Of a stretch of DNA of 12,222 bases, positions 1 to 8,755 are shown piece by piece; the stretch's first letter is position 1, and each line of letters starts with the position of its first letter. The stretch is from Pseudomonadota bacterium. Its GTDB lineage: Bacteria; Myxococcota_A; Polyangia; Polyangiales; Polyangiaceae. The stretch lies in assembly GCA_023418705.1 (NCBI GenBank), contig JAEZYZ010000005.1, forward strand, positions 1 to 12,222, in the 5' to 3' direction. Under the pieces are notes generated by a model. That model searched no databases, was not told where the DNA came from, and was given only the letters and a program-made list of their open reading frames with translations. The position numbers and the translations under genes are program-made.

Positions 1-458
1 GGGGCGCCGTGCGCGCCCATGCGGCGGTTGGCGGCCACGTCTGCGGCATGCAAGGCACGGGCGGCCTCCGCGAGCTTCTCGACGCGGTCAGCGGGGGCGC
101 CACCGCGGACGGCGTCGCAGACCGTAAGCATGCGCTGGACCGCCCAGCTCAGGTTGACCGCCGTCGGGCGCGCTCGGCAGAGCCGCTCGGCGGCCGCGCG
201 CACCACGCGGTCGAAGTCACCGCTGGCGCGGGCGGCCAGCACCATCGCGTAGGCGGCCGCGATGCCGATCGCCGGCGCGCCCCGCACCACCATCTGCGTG
301 ATCGCGTCCGCCACCGCGTCCGCCTCATGGTAGCGCAGGTACTCCTCTTCGGTGGGCAACCGGCGCTGGTCGAGCATCACCAGCGCATCGTTGTCCGGCA
401 AGAGCTCGACGGCCGAGTAGCTAGCGCCGCTCAGCGGCGCCGGATGCGGCAGGTTCAT
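1..458 (-). CDS. mtnA: S-methyl-5-thioribose-1-phosphate isomerase, N-terminal part (cut by window edge)
   Basis: The enzyme interconverts 5-methylthioribose-1-phosphate and 5-methylthioribulose-1-phosphate in the cytosolic methionine salvage pathway. Only the first 152 codons are visible; the family is usually about 345-350 residues, so the C-terminal half lies beyond position 1. Translated on the minus strand from the ATG at 458-456, the protein begins MNLPHPAPLSG. It carries two family hallmarks: RGAPAIG at residues 59-65 and RPTAVNLSW at residues 97-105. Their arginines contact the substrate phosphate in known MtnA structures. The start lies 5 bp after the gatB stop codon, with only a weak purine-rich sequence before it, so translation is probably coupled to gatB. 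An eIF2B-like paralogue is the only realistic alternative, and the RPTAVNLSW motif favours MtnA. Confidence is high despite truncation. Confidence 0.9.
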   Translation of the reverse strand, partial: MNLPHPAPLSGASYSAVELLPDNDALVMLDQRRLPTEEEYLRYHEADAVADAITQMVVRGAPAIGIAAAYAMVLAARASGDFDRVVRAAAERLCRARPTAVNLSWAVQRMLTVCDAVRGGAPADRVEKLAEAARALHAADVAANRRMGAHGA

Positions 459-463
459 GAGGC

Positions 464-1903
<1,440 letters not shown>

Positions 1904-1932
1904 AATATCCTACCCGGTCGAGTCGGCGTCAA
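1904..1932 (-). promoter_or_regulatory. Possible sigma70-like promoter overlapping the gatB start
   Basis: Read on the minus strand, TTGACG (1932-1927) is followed after 17 bp by GATATT (1909-1904), which directly touches the GTG start of gatB. The -35 matches the consensus at 5 of 6 positions and the -10 at 4 of 6. If used, transcription would begin inside the first codons, giving an almost leaderless message from the second GTG. The same stretch also holds the AGGA ribosome site for the first GTG, and the two readings conflict. Weak evidence. Confidence 0.25.
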
Positions 1933-1981
1933 ACGCGCCCGGAAGCAGAGATGGGTCACAGGAAGGGCGGAAGAGCGGAAG

Positions 1982-2004
1982 GGGGACCGACGTCGTCGGT
2001 CCCC
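1982..2004 (-). terminator. Hairpin after the nuo operon, possible terminator
   Basis: GGGGACCGACG and CGTCGGTCCCC are exact complements separated by one base, giving a stem of at least 9 bp with a 5-nt loop. The hairpin lies about 200 bp beyond the nuoI stop and 78 bp before gatB. On the minus strand it is followed by a pyrimidine-rich stretch (CTTCCGCTCTTCC), not a pure T-tract. It therefore resembles an intrinsic terminator but is not canonical. Confidence 0.5.
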
Positions 2005-2202
2005 GCTCCGACCTTGATCGAGCGTCGTGACCGACACCGTGGCGACCACCGGACGCGAGGATCGCGGCGCGCTCAACCGGCGAGCTCCAAGAAAATCTTC
2101 CGTCCGCCCGCTCCTTGCTGTGAACAAAATAGCGGAGCTCGTCGCGTTGGAGCCGCCACGGCGGCGAGTCGCGCCGCTCGAGACGACGGACGCGCCAGCC
2201 GT
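2005..2202. other. Gene-free spacer between nuoI and the hairpin
   Basis: With the hairpin and gatB leader this forms a 299-bp spacer. Besides a small GCCGCC-AC-GGCGGC inverted repeat at 2152-2165, 38 bp beyond the nuoI stop, I see no convincing gene, RNA or regulatory motif. The short minus-strand frame starting with TTG at 2127 overlaps the gatB start and has no recognisable protein features. Confidence 0.5.
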
Positions 2203-2865
2203 TCAGTGGCCTTTTTCGCGCGTGAGACCGGGGTGGGTCGGATCCGGCGGCTCGTGCCGGGGATTGGCGGATTCGTAGCTGCCGTCGCGCCCCGGGAAGC
2301 TCATCAACAAGTCCTTCTCGAAGATGAACTGGTCGCGCGAGTCATAGGGGGCCGGGTGCATGCCGGTGTCCATCCGGATGGCATCGCACGGGCACGCCTC
2401 GACGCAGTAGCCGCAGAAGACGCAGCGCAGCTCGTCGATGACGAAGCGCGTCGGGAAGCGCTCGTAGCCGCGGCGCGGATCGCCCTCCGGGTACTCCCCC
2501 GCCTCGATGTGGATGCATTGTGCCGGGCAGGCGGTGGAGCAGCACAGGCATGCCACGCACCGGGGTGAGCCGTCCGCGCGATGGGTCAACCGGTGCAACC
2601 CACGGAAGCGGGCCGGGTACGGCCGGCGCTGCTCCGGATAGGAGACGGTGTTCACCCCGTCCTCGATGCCCTCGAGCACCGGGTCGTTGCGCTGCCCCAG
2701 CGCCATCTCCTTCGTGTTCTTGAAGAAGTGCTTGATGGTGATGCCGAGGCCGTCTGCGATGTTCGGGATGTACGACTGGACGTAGAGGTTGCGGTCCGGC
2801 CGCTTCATGACCTTGCCGACCACCTTCCGAGGGCCCAGCGGTGCCGTTGTCGTCGTGTCTGCCAT
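2203..2865 (-). CDS. nuoI: NADH-quinone oxidoreductase subunit I (NuoI, 8Fe ferredoxin subunit)
   Basis: NuoI carries clusters N6a and N6b, which pass electrons from NuoG to the terminal cluster N2 in NuoB within the peripheral arm of complex I. The 220-residue protein has two 4Fe-4S ferredoxin motifs. The first is C103-x2-C106-x2-C109-x3-C113-P, the second C148-x2-C151-x2-C154-x3-C158-P; an extra C108 and C117 lie near the first. The N-terminal amphipathic stretch (YIPNIADGLGITIKHFFKN, 32-50) matches the membrane-surface helix of the family. The C-terminal ~30 residues are hydrophilic and proline-rich. The ATG lies 6 bp after the nuoH stop, so it is the last gene of the operon. nuoJ would normally follow, but instead there is a spacer with a hairpin. 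Identification is secure. Confidence 0.97.
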   Translation of the reverse strand: MADTTTTAPLGPRKVVGKVMKRPDRNLYVQSYIPNIADGLGITIKHFFKNTKEMALGQRNDPVLEGIEDGVNTVSYPEQRRPYPARFRGLHRLTHRADGSPRCVACLCCSTACPAQCIHIEAGEYPEGDPRRGYERFPTRFVIDELRCVFCGYCVEACPCDAIRMDTGMHPAPYDSRDQFIFEKDLLMSFPGRDGSYESANPRHEPPDPTHPGLTREKGH

Positions 2866-2871
2866 ACTGAA

Positions 2872-4650
2872 TCAAGCTCCCATGCGCGCGGTCCGGGTGC
2901 CACCCGCGGCGGCGGCGTACTGCTGGGACGTGCTGACCAAATAGCGGCGTTTCTGCGCTGGCTTCAGCAGGAACAGCACGAACGCGACGGCGCCGGCGAT
3001 CCCGGCGACGGCAAGGACGGCCTCCGTCAGATCACCGATGATGGCGAGCGACGCACCAATACTCGGCCCCGCCGCCTGCACGGCGAGCACGATCAGGCCC
3101 GTGAGCAAGATGTTGACCAGCGACGCCGGCAACAGCTTGCGCCAGCCGAGCCGCATGAGCTGGTCATAGCGAAAGCGCGGCAGGGTCCAGCGGATGGCGA
3201 GCTGCAGCGAGCAGAGCGCGATCGTCTTGAGGACGAACGCCAGCACCCCGATGAGCACGACCGCCAGGTGCGACAGCGTCTGGCTGAAGTACGCCGTCTC
3301 GCCGATCACCACGTGCAGGCCGTTCCGATCCAAAAACGGCAGCTGCCACCCTCCCAAGAACAGCGCCACCATCAGCGCGCTGCTCGTGACCACGGCGATG
3401 TATTCGGAGAAGAAGAACATCGCAAACTTCATCCCCGAATACTCGGTGAAGTAGCCGGCGACGATCTCGCTCTCCCCCTCCGGGATGTCGAAGGGGATGC
3501 GCTTGGCCTCGGCCACGGAGGCGGCGAAGAACAGGAAGAACGCCAGCGGTTGCACGAAGATGCCCCAGGCGTGCTCCCCCTGCCAGCGCACCATCTCGTC
3601 GATGCGCAAGGTGCCGTAGATCATCACCGCCCCGATGATCGTCAGCCCGAGCGTGACCTCGTAGCTGACCATCTGGCTTGCGGCGCGCAGCCCCCCGAGC
3701 AAGCTGAACTTGTTGTCGCTCGCCCAGCCCGCGAGGGCCGCCCCCACGATGCCGGTGCCGGCCAGGGCGAAGAAGTACAAGATGCCGATGTTCAGGTCGA
3801 CCACCTGGAGCGACACCGCCCCCTCGGTGCACACGCCGCTCTGCGGGACGACCGCAGCCAGCGCGCCGAAATCGATGCTGCCGTCCCTCGTGCCGAAACA
3901 CAGCGTGTCACCGAACGGCACCACCGCCAGCACCACCAGCGCCGGGAAGAACGAGATGAACGGCGCGAGCCCGTGCAGGAAGCGATCCGCGTTCGGGGGG
4001 ACGAAGTCCTCCTTGAACATCGTCTTCAAGCCGTCAGCAGCCGGGTGCAAGAGCCCCGCGAGGCGCAGGCCGATGCGCGGCTCGTTTCGGATGCTGTAGA
4101 CCGCGTACGCCGCCCCGCCGGCGATCACGAACGCGAGCACGGCGGGCCCCGACCGATAGCCCACCTCGCGCAGCGTCTCGCCCGCCTCCGATCCTTGCGT
4201 CATCCCGCCCACCACGGCGATCAGCAGGTGCGCGGCGATGCCACCGTAGAAGATGTTCCGCGGATCGCCGAGGGCGGCCATGAAGCGGTCGAAGCTGCTC
4301 TTGACGCCGCGGGCACGCACCCGTCCGGCGATGATCACGCCGGTGAGCCAGGTCATGAGGATGGCCAGGTGAGCCCACAACATGGCGCGTTCGCCGCGCG
4401 CGGGCCCGCTCACGTCGCTCGTGGCGGCCAGGAAGATGACCAGGGCGGCGACGCCGAGCGCCGGCAGCAGCAGCAGCGCCTGCACCACTTTCGTCGGCAG
4501 CCAGGCGACGGCTCGGTTGGGGCCCACGCGATCCTGGATCATCGCGCCTTGGCGTCGGTCGGCCCAGGTCAAGATCACGGCCACGTTCATCGCGAACATG
4601 ACGACCGCGAAAGCCTTCAGCCCGAAGATCAGTCCGTCTTGCCAGCTCAT
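2872..4650 (-). CDS. nuoH: NADH-quinone oxidoreductase subunit H (NuoH), unusually long with an inserted membrane domain
   Basis: NuoH anchors the peripheral arm to the membrane and lines the quinone-access channel of complex I. Conserved parts are clear: TM1 followed by RVGPNRA (41-47), HPAADGLKTMFKED (202-215), APFISFFPAL (229-238), the long charged loop EAKRIPFDIPEGESEIVAGY (381-400) with TEYSGMKFAMFFFSEY after it, and RWTLPRFRYDQLMRLGWRKLLP (487-508). In ordinary NuoH the first two blocks are nearly adjacent. Here about 145 residues separate them (47-191), with four hydrophobic segments near 56-76, 88-109, 132-149 and 169-186. A further hydrophobic segment (~541-562) and a basic tail extend the C-terminus. 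Total 592 residues, against roughly 320-420 usual for the family. The ATG overlaps the nuoG stop by 4 nt (ATGA) and has AGGAG 7 nt upstream. Confidence 0.95.
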   Translation of the reverse strand: MSWQDGLIFGLKAFAVVMFAMNVAVILTWADRRQGAMIQDRVGPNRAVAWLPTKVVQALLLLPALGVAALVIFLAATSDVSGPARGERAMLWAHLAILMTWLTGVIIAGRVRARGVKSSFDRFMAALGDPRNIFYGGIAAHLLIAVVGGMTQGSEAGETLREVGYRSGPAVLAFVIAGGAAYAVYSIRNEPRIGLRLAGLLHPAADGLKTMFKEDFVPPNADRFLHGLAPFISFFPALVVLAVVPFGDTLCFGTRDGSIDFGALAAVVPQSGVCTEGAVSLQVVDLNIGILYFFALAGTGIVGAALAGWASDNKFSLLGGLRAASQMVSYEVTLGLTIIGAVMIYGTLRIDEMVRWQGEHAWGIFVQPLAFFLFFAASVAEAKRIPFDIPEGESEIVAGYFTEYSGMKFAMFFFSEYIAVVTSSALMVALFLGGWQLPFLDRNGLHVVIGETAYFSQTLSHLAVVLIGVLAFVLKTIALCSLQLAIRWTLPRFRYDQLMRLGWRKLLPASLVNILLTGLIVLAVQAAGPSIGASLAIIGDLTEAVLAVAGIAGAVAFVLFLLKPAQKRRYLVSTSQQYAAAAGGTRTARMGA

Positions 4651-6257
4651 CCGATTGCTCCTGCACGCTCGCTCGGAACCGTACCCGACACCTCGGGGCC
4701 GCCGGGCGACATCAGGGCCCTGAGCTCCGCGAGCTTTCGGTAGCCGACGTCGCGCCGCAGGACGCGGCCGAGCTCCGCCACCATCCTCCAGGCTGGGAGC
4801 GAGTCGCCCCGGGGGCGGATCGCTCGCTCGCTGCGCTGAGCCATGCGGGCGGCGTTCACGAACGTGCCGTCAGACTCTGCCCAGCTGGAGACCGGCAGCA
4901 CCACGCTCGCGTGCTCCACGAAAGGCCCCTCGTGGGTCGCCAGGGCGATGATGGTAGCGCTGCCCTTGAGCGCGTCCGCTCGGTCCGGCTCGCTGGCGTA
5001 CGATCCGAGGGCGATCACGTGGGTGAAGCGCTTCTCCGACAGCGCGCCGACCAGCTCCCCGAAGCGCCGCGCCGGCGTCGCCCCAGTGAGGTCCACGACG
5101 CCGTTGGTGTTGGGGTTCTTGTCGGCGTGGATCAAGATGTCGTCCGCCTTGCCGGGCGCAGCGCCGCTGATGAAGACGTTCTGGATCCCGAGCTGGTCGC
5201 GGAACAGCCGCAACGCCGCGTAGTTGTCCTCGTTCGAGTGCTGCGCGCTCAAGACCAAGGCCGTCTTGTCGGCACCTGCCTGCTCGATGATCTCTGCCGC
5301 CCGACCGAGCGCGCTGGCGAGCGGCGTCGCCTCACCGCCGACCCGCGCCGAAAGCACGCGGTCGTGGTGGATGCGCTGGTAGTCGAGCATCCCGTAGTCG
5401 CACATCCAGTACTTGTTCACCTGCGGGTTCTCCCGCGGCCGGTAGCGATACACCGTCTGATTGCGGGGATCGAAATCCGTGAAGGCGTTGCAGCCCGTGG
5501 CGCAGCCGACGCAGACGGTGCGGGCCGAACGCAAGAACCACACCCGCGCCTTGAACCGGAAGTCACGCGCCGTCAGCGCGCCCACCGGGCAGACGTACTC
5601 GGTCATCAGGGTGTAGTCGTGATCGAGCTCGCGTCCCGGCGCGACCACGATCTCGTTCAGGTTTCCGCGCTCGCGCACGTCGAGCACCGGGTCCTTCGCG
5701 ACCTCCTCGCAGAAGCGCACGCAGCGGGTGCAGATGATGCAGCGCTCGGCGTCGTACACGATGGTCGGGCCGAACACGACCGCCTTCGGCTTGTGCACCA
5801 GCTCATCGCGCATGCGCTTTTTGGTGCCCTGATGATTGAGCCAGTAGTCCTGCAGCCGGCACTCCCCCGCCTGGTCGCAGATGGGGCAATCGACGGGATG
5901 GTTGAGGAGCAAAAGCTCCTGCACCGCCGCGCGGGCGCGGCTGACGTGCTGGCTCGCCTCGCTCTTGACCTGCATGCCTTCGGCCGCCGCTTGCTGGCAC
6001 GCCGGGACGAGCTTCGGCTTCTTCTCCGCGACGTAGTCCTGCTTGTCCGGATCCCAGCGCAGCACGTCCAGCATGAGGGCGGGGCGCCCCGGCGGTGGGG
6101 CCACCTCGACCAGGCACATCCGGCAGTTGGCCGCCACGCTGAGCCCCGGATGCCAGCAGTAGTGGGGGATGTCGATCCCGACCCGGTGGGCAGCGGTGAT
6201 GATGGTGTCGCCCGGCTCGAACGGGATCTCGCGGTCGTCTATTTTGAAGGTCGGCAT
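4647..6257 (-). CDS. nuoG: NADH-quinone oxidoreductase subunit G (NuoG), short form with N7-type motif
   Basis: NuoG is the large iron-sulfur subunit that relays electrons along the peripheral arm. Ligand patterns visible: the 2Fe-2S N1b set C34, C45, C48, C87; the His-ligated N5 set H120, C124, C127, C133; the N4 set C173, C176, C179, C223; and an additional CVGCATGC set C249, C252, C256 with C286, which corresponds to the off-path N7 cluster found in some bacteria. The remaining ~230 residues are a reduced molybdopterin-oxidoreductase-like domain. The whole protein is 536 residues, compared with about 900 in E. coli. I chose the ATG at 6257 because MPTFKIDD begins the ferredoxin fold and GGAG lies 6 nt upstream; the open frame extends to 7307 only as a shadow of nuoD. 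It follows nuoD by 23 bp, with no nuoE or nuoF between. Confidence 0.95.
   Translation of the reverse strand: MPTFKIDDREIPFEPGDTIITAAHRVGIDIPHYCWHPGLSVAANCRMCLVEVAPPPGRPALMLDVLRWDPDKQDYVAEKKPKLVPACQQAAAEGMQVKSEASQHVSRARAAVQELLLLNHPVDCPICDQAGECRLQDYWLNHQGTKKRMRDELVHKPKAVVFGPTIVYDAERCIICTRCVRFCEEVAKDPVLDVRERGNLNEIVVAPGRELDHDYTLMTEYVCPVGALTARDFRFKARVWFLRSARTVCVGCATGCNAFTDFDPRNQTVYRYRPRENPQVNKYWMCDYGMLDYQRIHHDRVLSARVGGEATPLASALGRAAEIIEQAGADKTALVLSAQHSNEDNYAALRLFRDQLGIQNVFISGAAPGKADDILIHADKNPNTNGVVDLTGATPARRFGELVGALSEKRFTHVIALGSYASEPDRADALKGSATIIALATHEGPFVEHASVVLPVSSWAESDGTFVNAARMAQRSERAIRPRGDSLPAWRMVAELGRVLRRDVGYRKLAELRALMSPGGPEVSGTVPSERAGAIG
4658..4662 (-). promoter_or_regulatory. nuoH ribosome binding site
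   Basis: AGGAG on the minus strand, 7 nt before the nuoH ATG and inside the last codons of nuoG. It supports the 4-nt-overlap start. Confidence 0.75.
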
Positions 6258-6263
6258 CGATGT

Positions 6264-6267
6264 CTCC
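6264..6267 (-). promoter_or_regulatory. nuoG ribosome binding site
   Basis: GGAG on the minus strand, 6 nt before the ATG at 6257, within the 23-bp nuoD-nuoG gap. It decides the start of nuoG against the longer upstream open frame that overlaps nuoD. Confidence 0.7.
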
Positions 6268-6280
6268 GAGATCGCGGACG

Positions 6281-7495
6281 TCAGCGGTCGCACTCCCCCC
6301 CGATCATGTTGATCGAACCGAAGCAGGGCACGACGTCCGCCATCATCTGTCCGGTGATGACCCGCTCGAGCCCCGCGGTGTGGAAGAAGCTGGCCGGGCG
6401 GATCCGCACCCGATAGGGCGTCCCGCTCCCGTCGCTGACCAGGTAGAAGCCGACTTCTCCGTTGCCGCCCTCGGTGTACGAGTAGCACTCGCCCGCGGGC
6501 AGCTTCAGGCCCTCCATCACGATCTTGAAGTGCTGAATCGTGCCTTCGATGGTGGTGTACACGTCCTCCTTCGGAGGCAGGATGATGCGCGGGTCCTCCA
6601 CGTTGACGGGGCCGCTGTCGGGCATGCGCTCGATGCACTGCTCGATGATGCGGGCGCTCTGCTTGATCTCTTCGATGCGGACGATGAAGCGATCGAAGCA
6701 GTCGCCGCGCTGGCCAACCGGCACTTCGAAATCGACCTCCCCGTACTTCATGTACGGGTGGGACTTGCGGACGTCGTACGGCACACCGCAGGCGCGCAGG
6801 TTCGGCCCCGTCCAGCTCAGGGAAATGGCGTCCTCGGCGCTGATCGGGCCGACGCCCTCCAAGCGGTCGAGGAAGATCCGATTTTCGAGCAGCAAGCGCT
6901 CGACCTCTTCCACCACCGTGAGCACGTGCCGGGTGACCGCGCGGGAGTGTTCCTTGAAGTGCTCGGTCGGAGGCGCGGCCATCCCGCCGACGCGCCCGAA
7001 GCTGTGCGTGAGCCGCGCGCCGGTCTCCTCCTCGAACAGATCCCAGATCATCTCGCGCGCCTTGATCATCCACAAAAATGGAGTGAACGCGCCGAGCTCC
7101 ATCGCCATGGCGCCGTCGCACGTGAGGTGATCGGCCATGCGCGCCAGCTCCCCCAAGATCATCCGGTAGTACTGGCAGCGGTCGGGGACGGTGACCTCGA
7201 GCATCTTCTCGCAAGCCAGCGAGAACGCCACGTTGCCGAGCATGGGCGAGACGTAGTTGCAGCGATCGACGTACGGGTAGCACTGCGTCCACGTGCCCCG
7301 CTCGCACATCTTCTCGAAGCCCCGGTGCAAGTAACCCACTTGCACGTCACAGCGAACGATCGACTCGCCGCTGAGCTCCATCACGATGCGCACGGTCCCG
7401 TGCATCGCCGGGTGCGAGGGCCCGACGTTGATCAACATGGGCTCGGTCGGCAGAGCGAGCTCCGCGTCTTCCAGTTCTTGGTCTAGGGGCTCCAT
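6281..7495 (-). CDS. nuoD: NADH-quinone oxidoreductase subunit D (NuoD, 49-kDa type)
   Basis: NuoD forms the quinone-reduction pocket together with NuoB at the base of the peripheral arm of complex I. The 404-residue protein has the pocket motif GPSHPAMHGTVR with H28 and H32, and Y81 in RCNYVSPM. By family alignment, H32 and Y81 correspond to the quinone-contacting His and Tyr. Further conserved blocks are GARLTHSFGRVGGM and LSWTGPNLRACGVPYDVRK, with the usual C-terminus GSINMIGGECDR. It is a stand-alone protein, not fused to NuoC. The start ATG overlaps the nuoC stop by one base (TGATG), so the two are probably translationally coupled. The [NiFe]-hydrogenase large subunit is homologous, but the hydrogenase metal-ligand cysteine motifs are absent, which excludes that reading. 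Confidence 0.97.
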   Translation of the reverse strand: MEPLDQELEDAELALPTEPMLINVGPSHPAMHGTVRIVMELSGESIVRCDVQVGYLHRGFEKMCERGTWTQCYPYVDRCNYVSPMLGNVAFSLACEKMLEVTVPDRCQYYRMILGELARMADHLTCDGAMAMELGAFTPFLWMIKAREMIWDLFEEETGARLTHSFGRVGGMAAPPTEHFKEHSRAVTRHVLTVVEEVERLLLENRIFLDRLEGVGPISAEDAISLSWTGPNLRACGVPYDVRKSHPYMKYGEVDFEVPVGQRGDCFDRFIVRIEEIKQSARIIEQCIERMPDSGPVNVEDPRIILPPKEDVYTTIEGTIQHFKIVMEGLKLPAGECYSYTEGGNGEVGFYLVSDGSGTPYRVRIRPASFFHTAGLERVITGQMMADVVPCFGSINMIGGECDR

Positions 7496-8118
7496 CAGTC
7501 CATCCGTGAGTCGTCGGCCGCGAACGCCACGCCCTCTTCGTGTTCGTCGCTCGGAACGTAGGTGTGCGTCTGCCGCCCGAAGGGCATGCCCTCGTCGGGT
7601 CCGAACGGCGGCAGCTTGTCGATGTTGGGGACGTCGCGGTAGGGCACGAGCGGCTGAATGCGATCGGCCGGGTAGTCCTTGCGCAGCGGAAAGCCCTCGA
7701 ACTCCCGGTACATCAGGATGCGGCGCAGGTCCGGGTGGCCCCGGAAGCGCACCCCGAACATGTCCCAGATCTCCCGCTCCGCCCAGTTGGCGATGCCCCA
7801 GATGTGGCTGACCGTGTCGATCTCGGCCCCCTCGCCGTCGATGTCTCCGACGCGCGCCTTGAGCCGCAAGCGGTGCCCGCGATGCAGCGAATACAAGTGC
7901 ATCACGACCTCGAAGCGCGGCTCCCGCTCGGGGAAGTCCACCGCCGTCATGTCGCTCAGCATGTCCATGTCAGCGGCCGGCGACTCACGCAGGAAACGCG
8001 CGACCTTCTGCCACGACCCGGGGTCGACGACGACGGTCTCGTCGCCGTGTTGTGCGTGGGTTTCGACGACGGCCTCGGGAAATTCTTTTTTGAGGAGCTC
8101 GACCAGCGCCTTGGCCAT
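7495..8118 (-). CDS. nuoC: NADH-quinone oxidoreductase subunit C (NuoC, 30-kDa type)
   Basis: NuoC is a structural subunit without a cofactor that packs against NuoD in the connecting arm. The 207-residue protein carries the 30-kDa subunit signature EREIWDMFGVRFRGHPDLRRIL at residues 114-135 and the following FPLRKDYP element (143-150). The C-terminal ~50 residues are hydrophilic and acidic. The ATG at 8118 has only a weak purine-rich sequence upstream (GAAAGAAA). The 55 bp separating it from nuoB (8119-8173) hold no other feature I can support. This is the longest gap inside the operon. Confidence 0.96.
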   Translation of the reverse strand: MAKALVELLKKEFPEAVVETHAQHGDETVVVDPGSWQKVARFLRESPAADMDMLSDMTAVDFPEREPRFEVVMHLYSLHRGHRLRLKARVGDIDGEGAEIDTVSHIWGIANWAEREIWDMFGVRFRGHPDLRRILMYREFEGFPLRKDYPADRIQPLVPYRDVPNIDKLPPFGPDEGMPFGRQTHTYVPSDEHEEGVAFAADDSRMD

Positions 8119-8173
8119 TTGCGGGTTTCTTTCGCGGACGTTAACGGAAAAGCAGGATCGAACGAAGAGCGCG

Positions 8174-8755
8174 TCAGCCGGTCTTCGAGCGGCGCAGCTG
8201 CACGAGCCCGAGCCGCTTGTCGGTGACGGGATCGAGCCGGGGCTTGACCACCGCCGGGCGCCGATCGCCGGACTGGATCTTGTCCTGCAGGAGCATGAGG
8301 CCGTCGAGCACGCCTTCGGGGCGCGGCGGACAGCCAGGGATGTACACGTCGCAGGGGATGATCTTGTCGATGCCCGCGACGGTGGCGTAGTTGTCGTAGA
8401 AGCCGCCGACCGACGCGCAGGTCCCGAAAGCGAGCACCCACTTCGGTTCGGCCATCTGCTCGTAAATGCGCTTCAAGACCGGCGCCTGGCGCTGGACGAT
8501 GGTGCCCACCACCCAGAGCAGGTCGCTCTGGCGCGGCGAGAAGCGCGGCGCCTCCGAACCGAAGCGCGAAAAATCGTAGCGCGGGCTGCTCACCGCCATG
8601 AACTCCATGCCGCAGCAAGCGGTCACGAAGGGGTACATGAACAGCGAGTACTTCTGCGCCCAGGCCAGCAGATCTTGAAACCGGGTCGTGGCAAACCCCT
8701 CCCCTTGCCCGGTGGCAATCACCTGCGACGCCGACGGCGCCGTCAGCGTTCCCAT
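8174..8755 (-). CDS. nuoB: NADH-quinone oxidoreductase subunit B (NuoB, cluster N2)
   Basis: NuoB holds cluster N2, the last 4Fe-4S centre before quinone. The 193-residue protein shows the tandem cysteines C47-C48 in TACCGMEFM, C113 in AFGTCASVGG, and C142 in IPGCPPRPE. Together these form the characteristic N2 ligand set. The segment SPRYDFSRFGSE (57-68) is the usual quinone-pocket stretch. The open frame continues upstream to 9037, but that part is a shadow of nuoA. The ATG at 8755 is preferred because AAGGAG lies 7 nt upstream and family homology starts soon after. The start overlaps the end of nuoA by 13 nt. A hydrogenase small subunit would have a different cysteine layout. Confidence 0.97.
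   Translation of the reverse strand: MGTLTAPSASQVIATGQGEGFATTRFQDLLAWAQKYSLFMYPFVTACCGMEFMAVSSPRYDFSRFGSEAPRFSPRQSDLLWVVGTIVQRQAPVLKRIYEQMAEPKWVLAFGTCASVGGFYDNYATVAGIDKIIPCDVYIPGCPPRPEGVLDGLMLLQDKIQSGDRRPAVVKPRLDPVTDKRLGLVQLRRSKTG

Noticed and set aside
2581..4743. A 720-codon open frame on the plus strand
   Set aside because: It is antisense to nuoI, nuoH and the end of nuoG. The protein is His/Arg/Glu/Gln-rich low-complexity shadow sequence, while the minus-strand genes are unmistakable.
6258..7307. N-terminal extension of nuoG to 7307 (886-residue version)
   Set aside because: The extra part is the wrong frame of nuoD. The ferredoxin fold begins at MPTFKIDD, and GGAG precedes the ATG at 6257.
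6281..8755. Membrane-bound [NiFe]-hydrogenase instead of complex I
   Set aside because: NuoB and NuoD homologues occur in hydrogenases, but the NuoD-like protein lacks the paired CxxC nickel ligands. NuoA, NuoC and NuoG with complex I signatures are also present.
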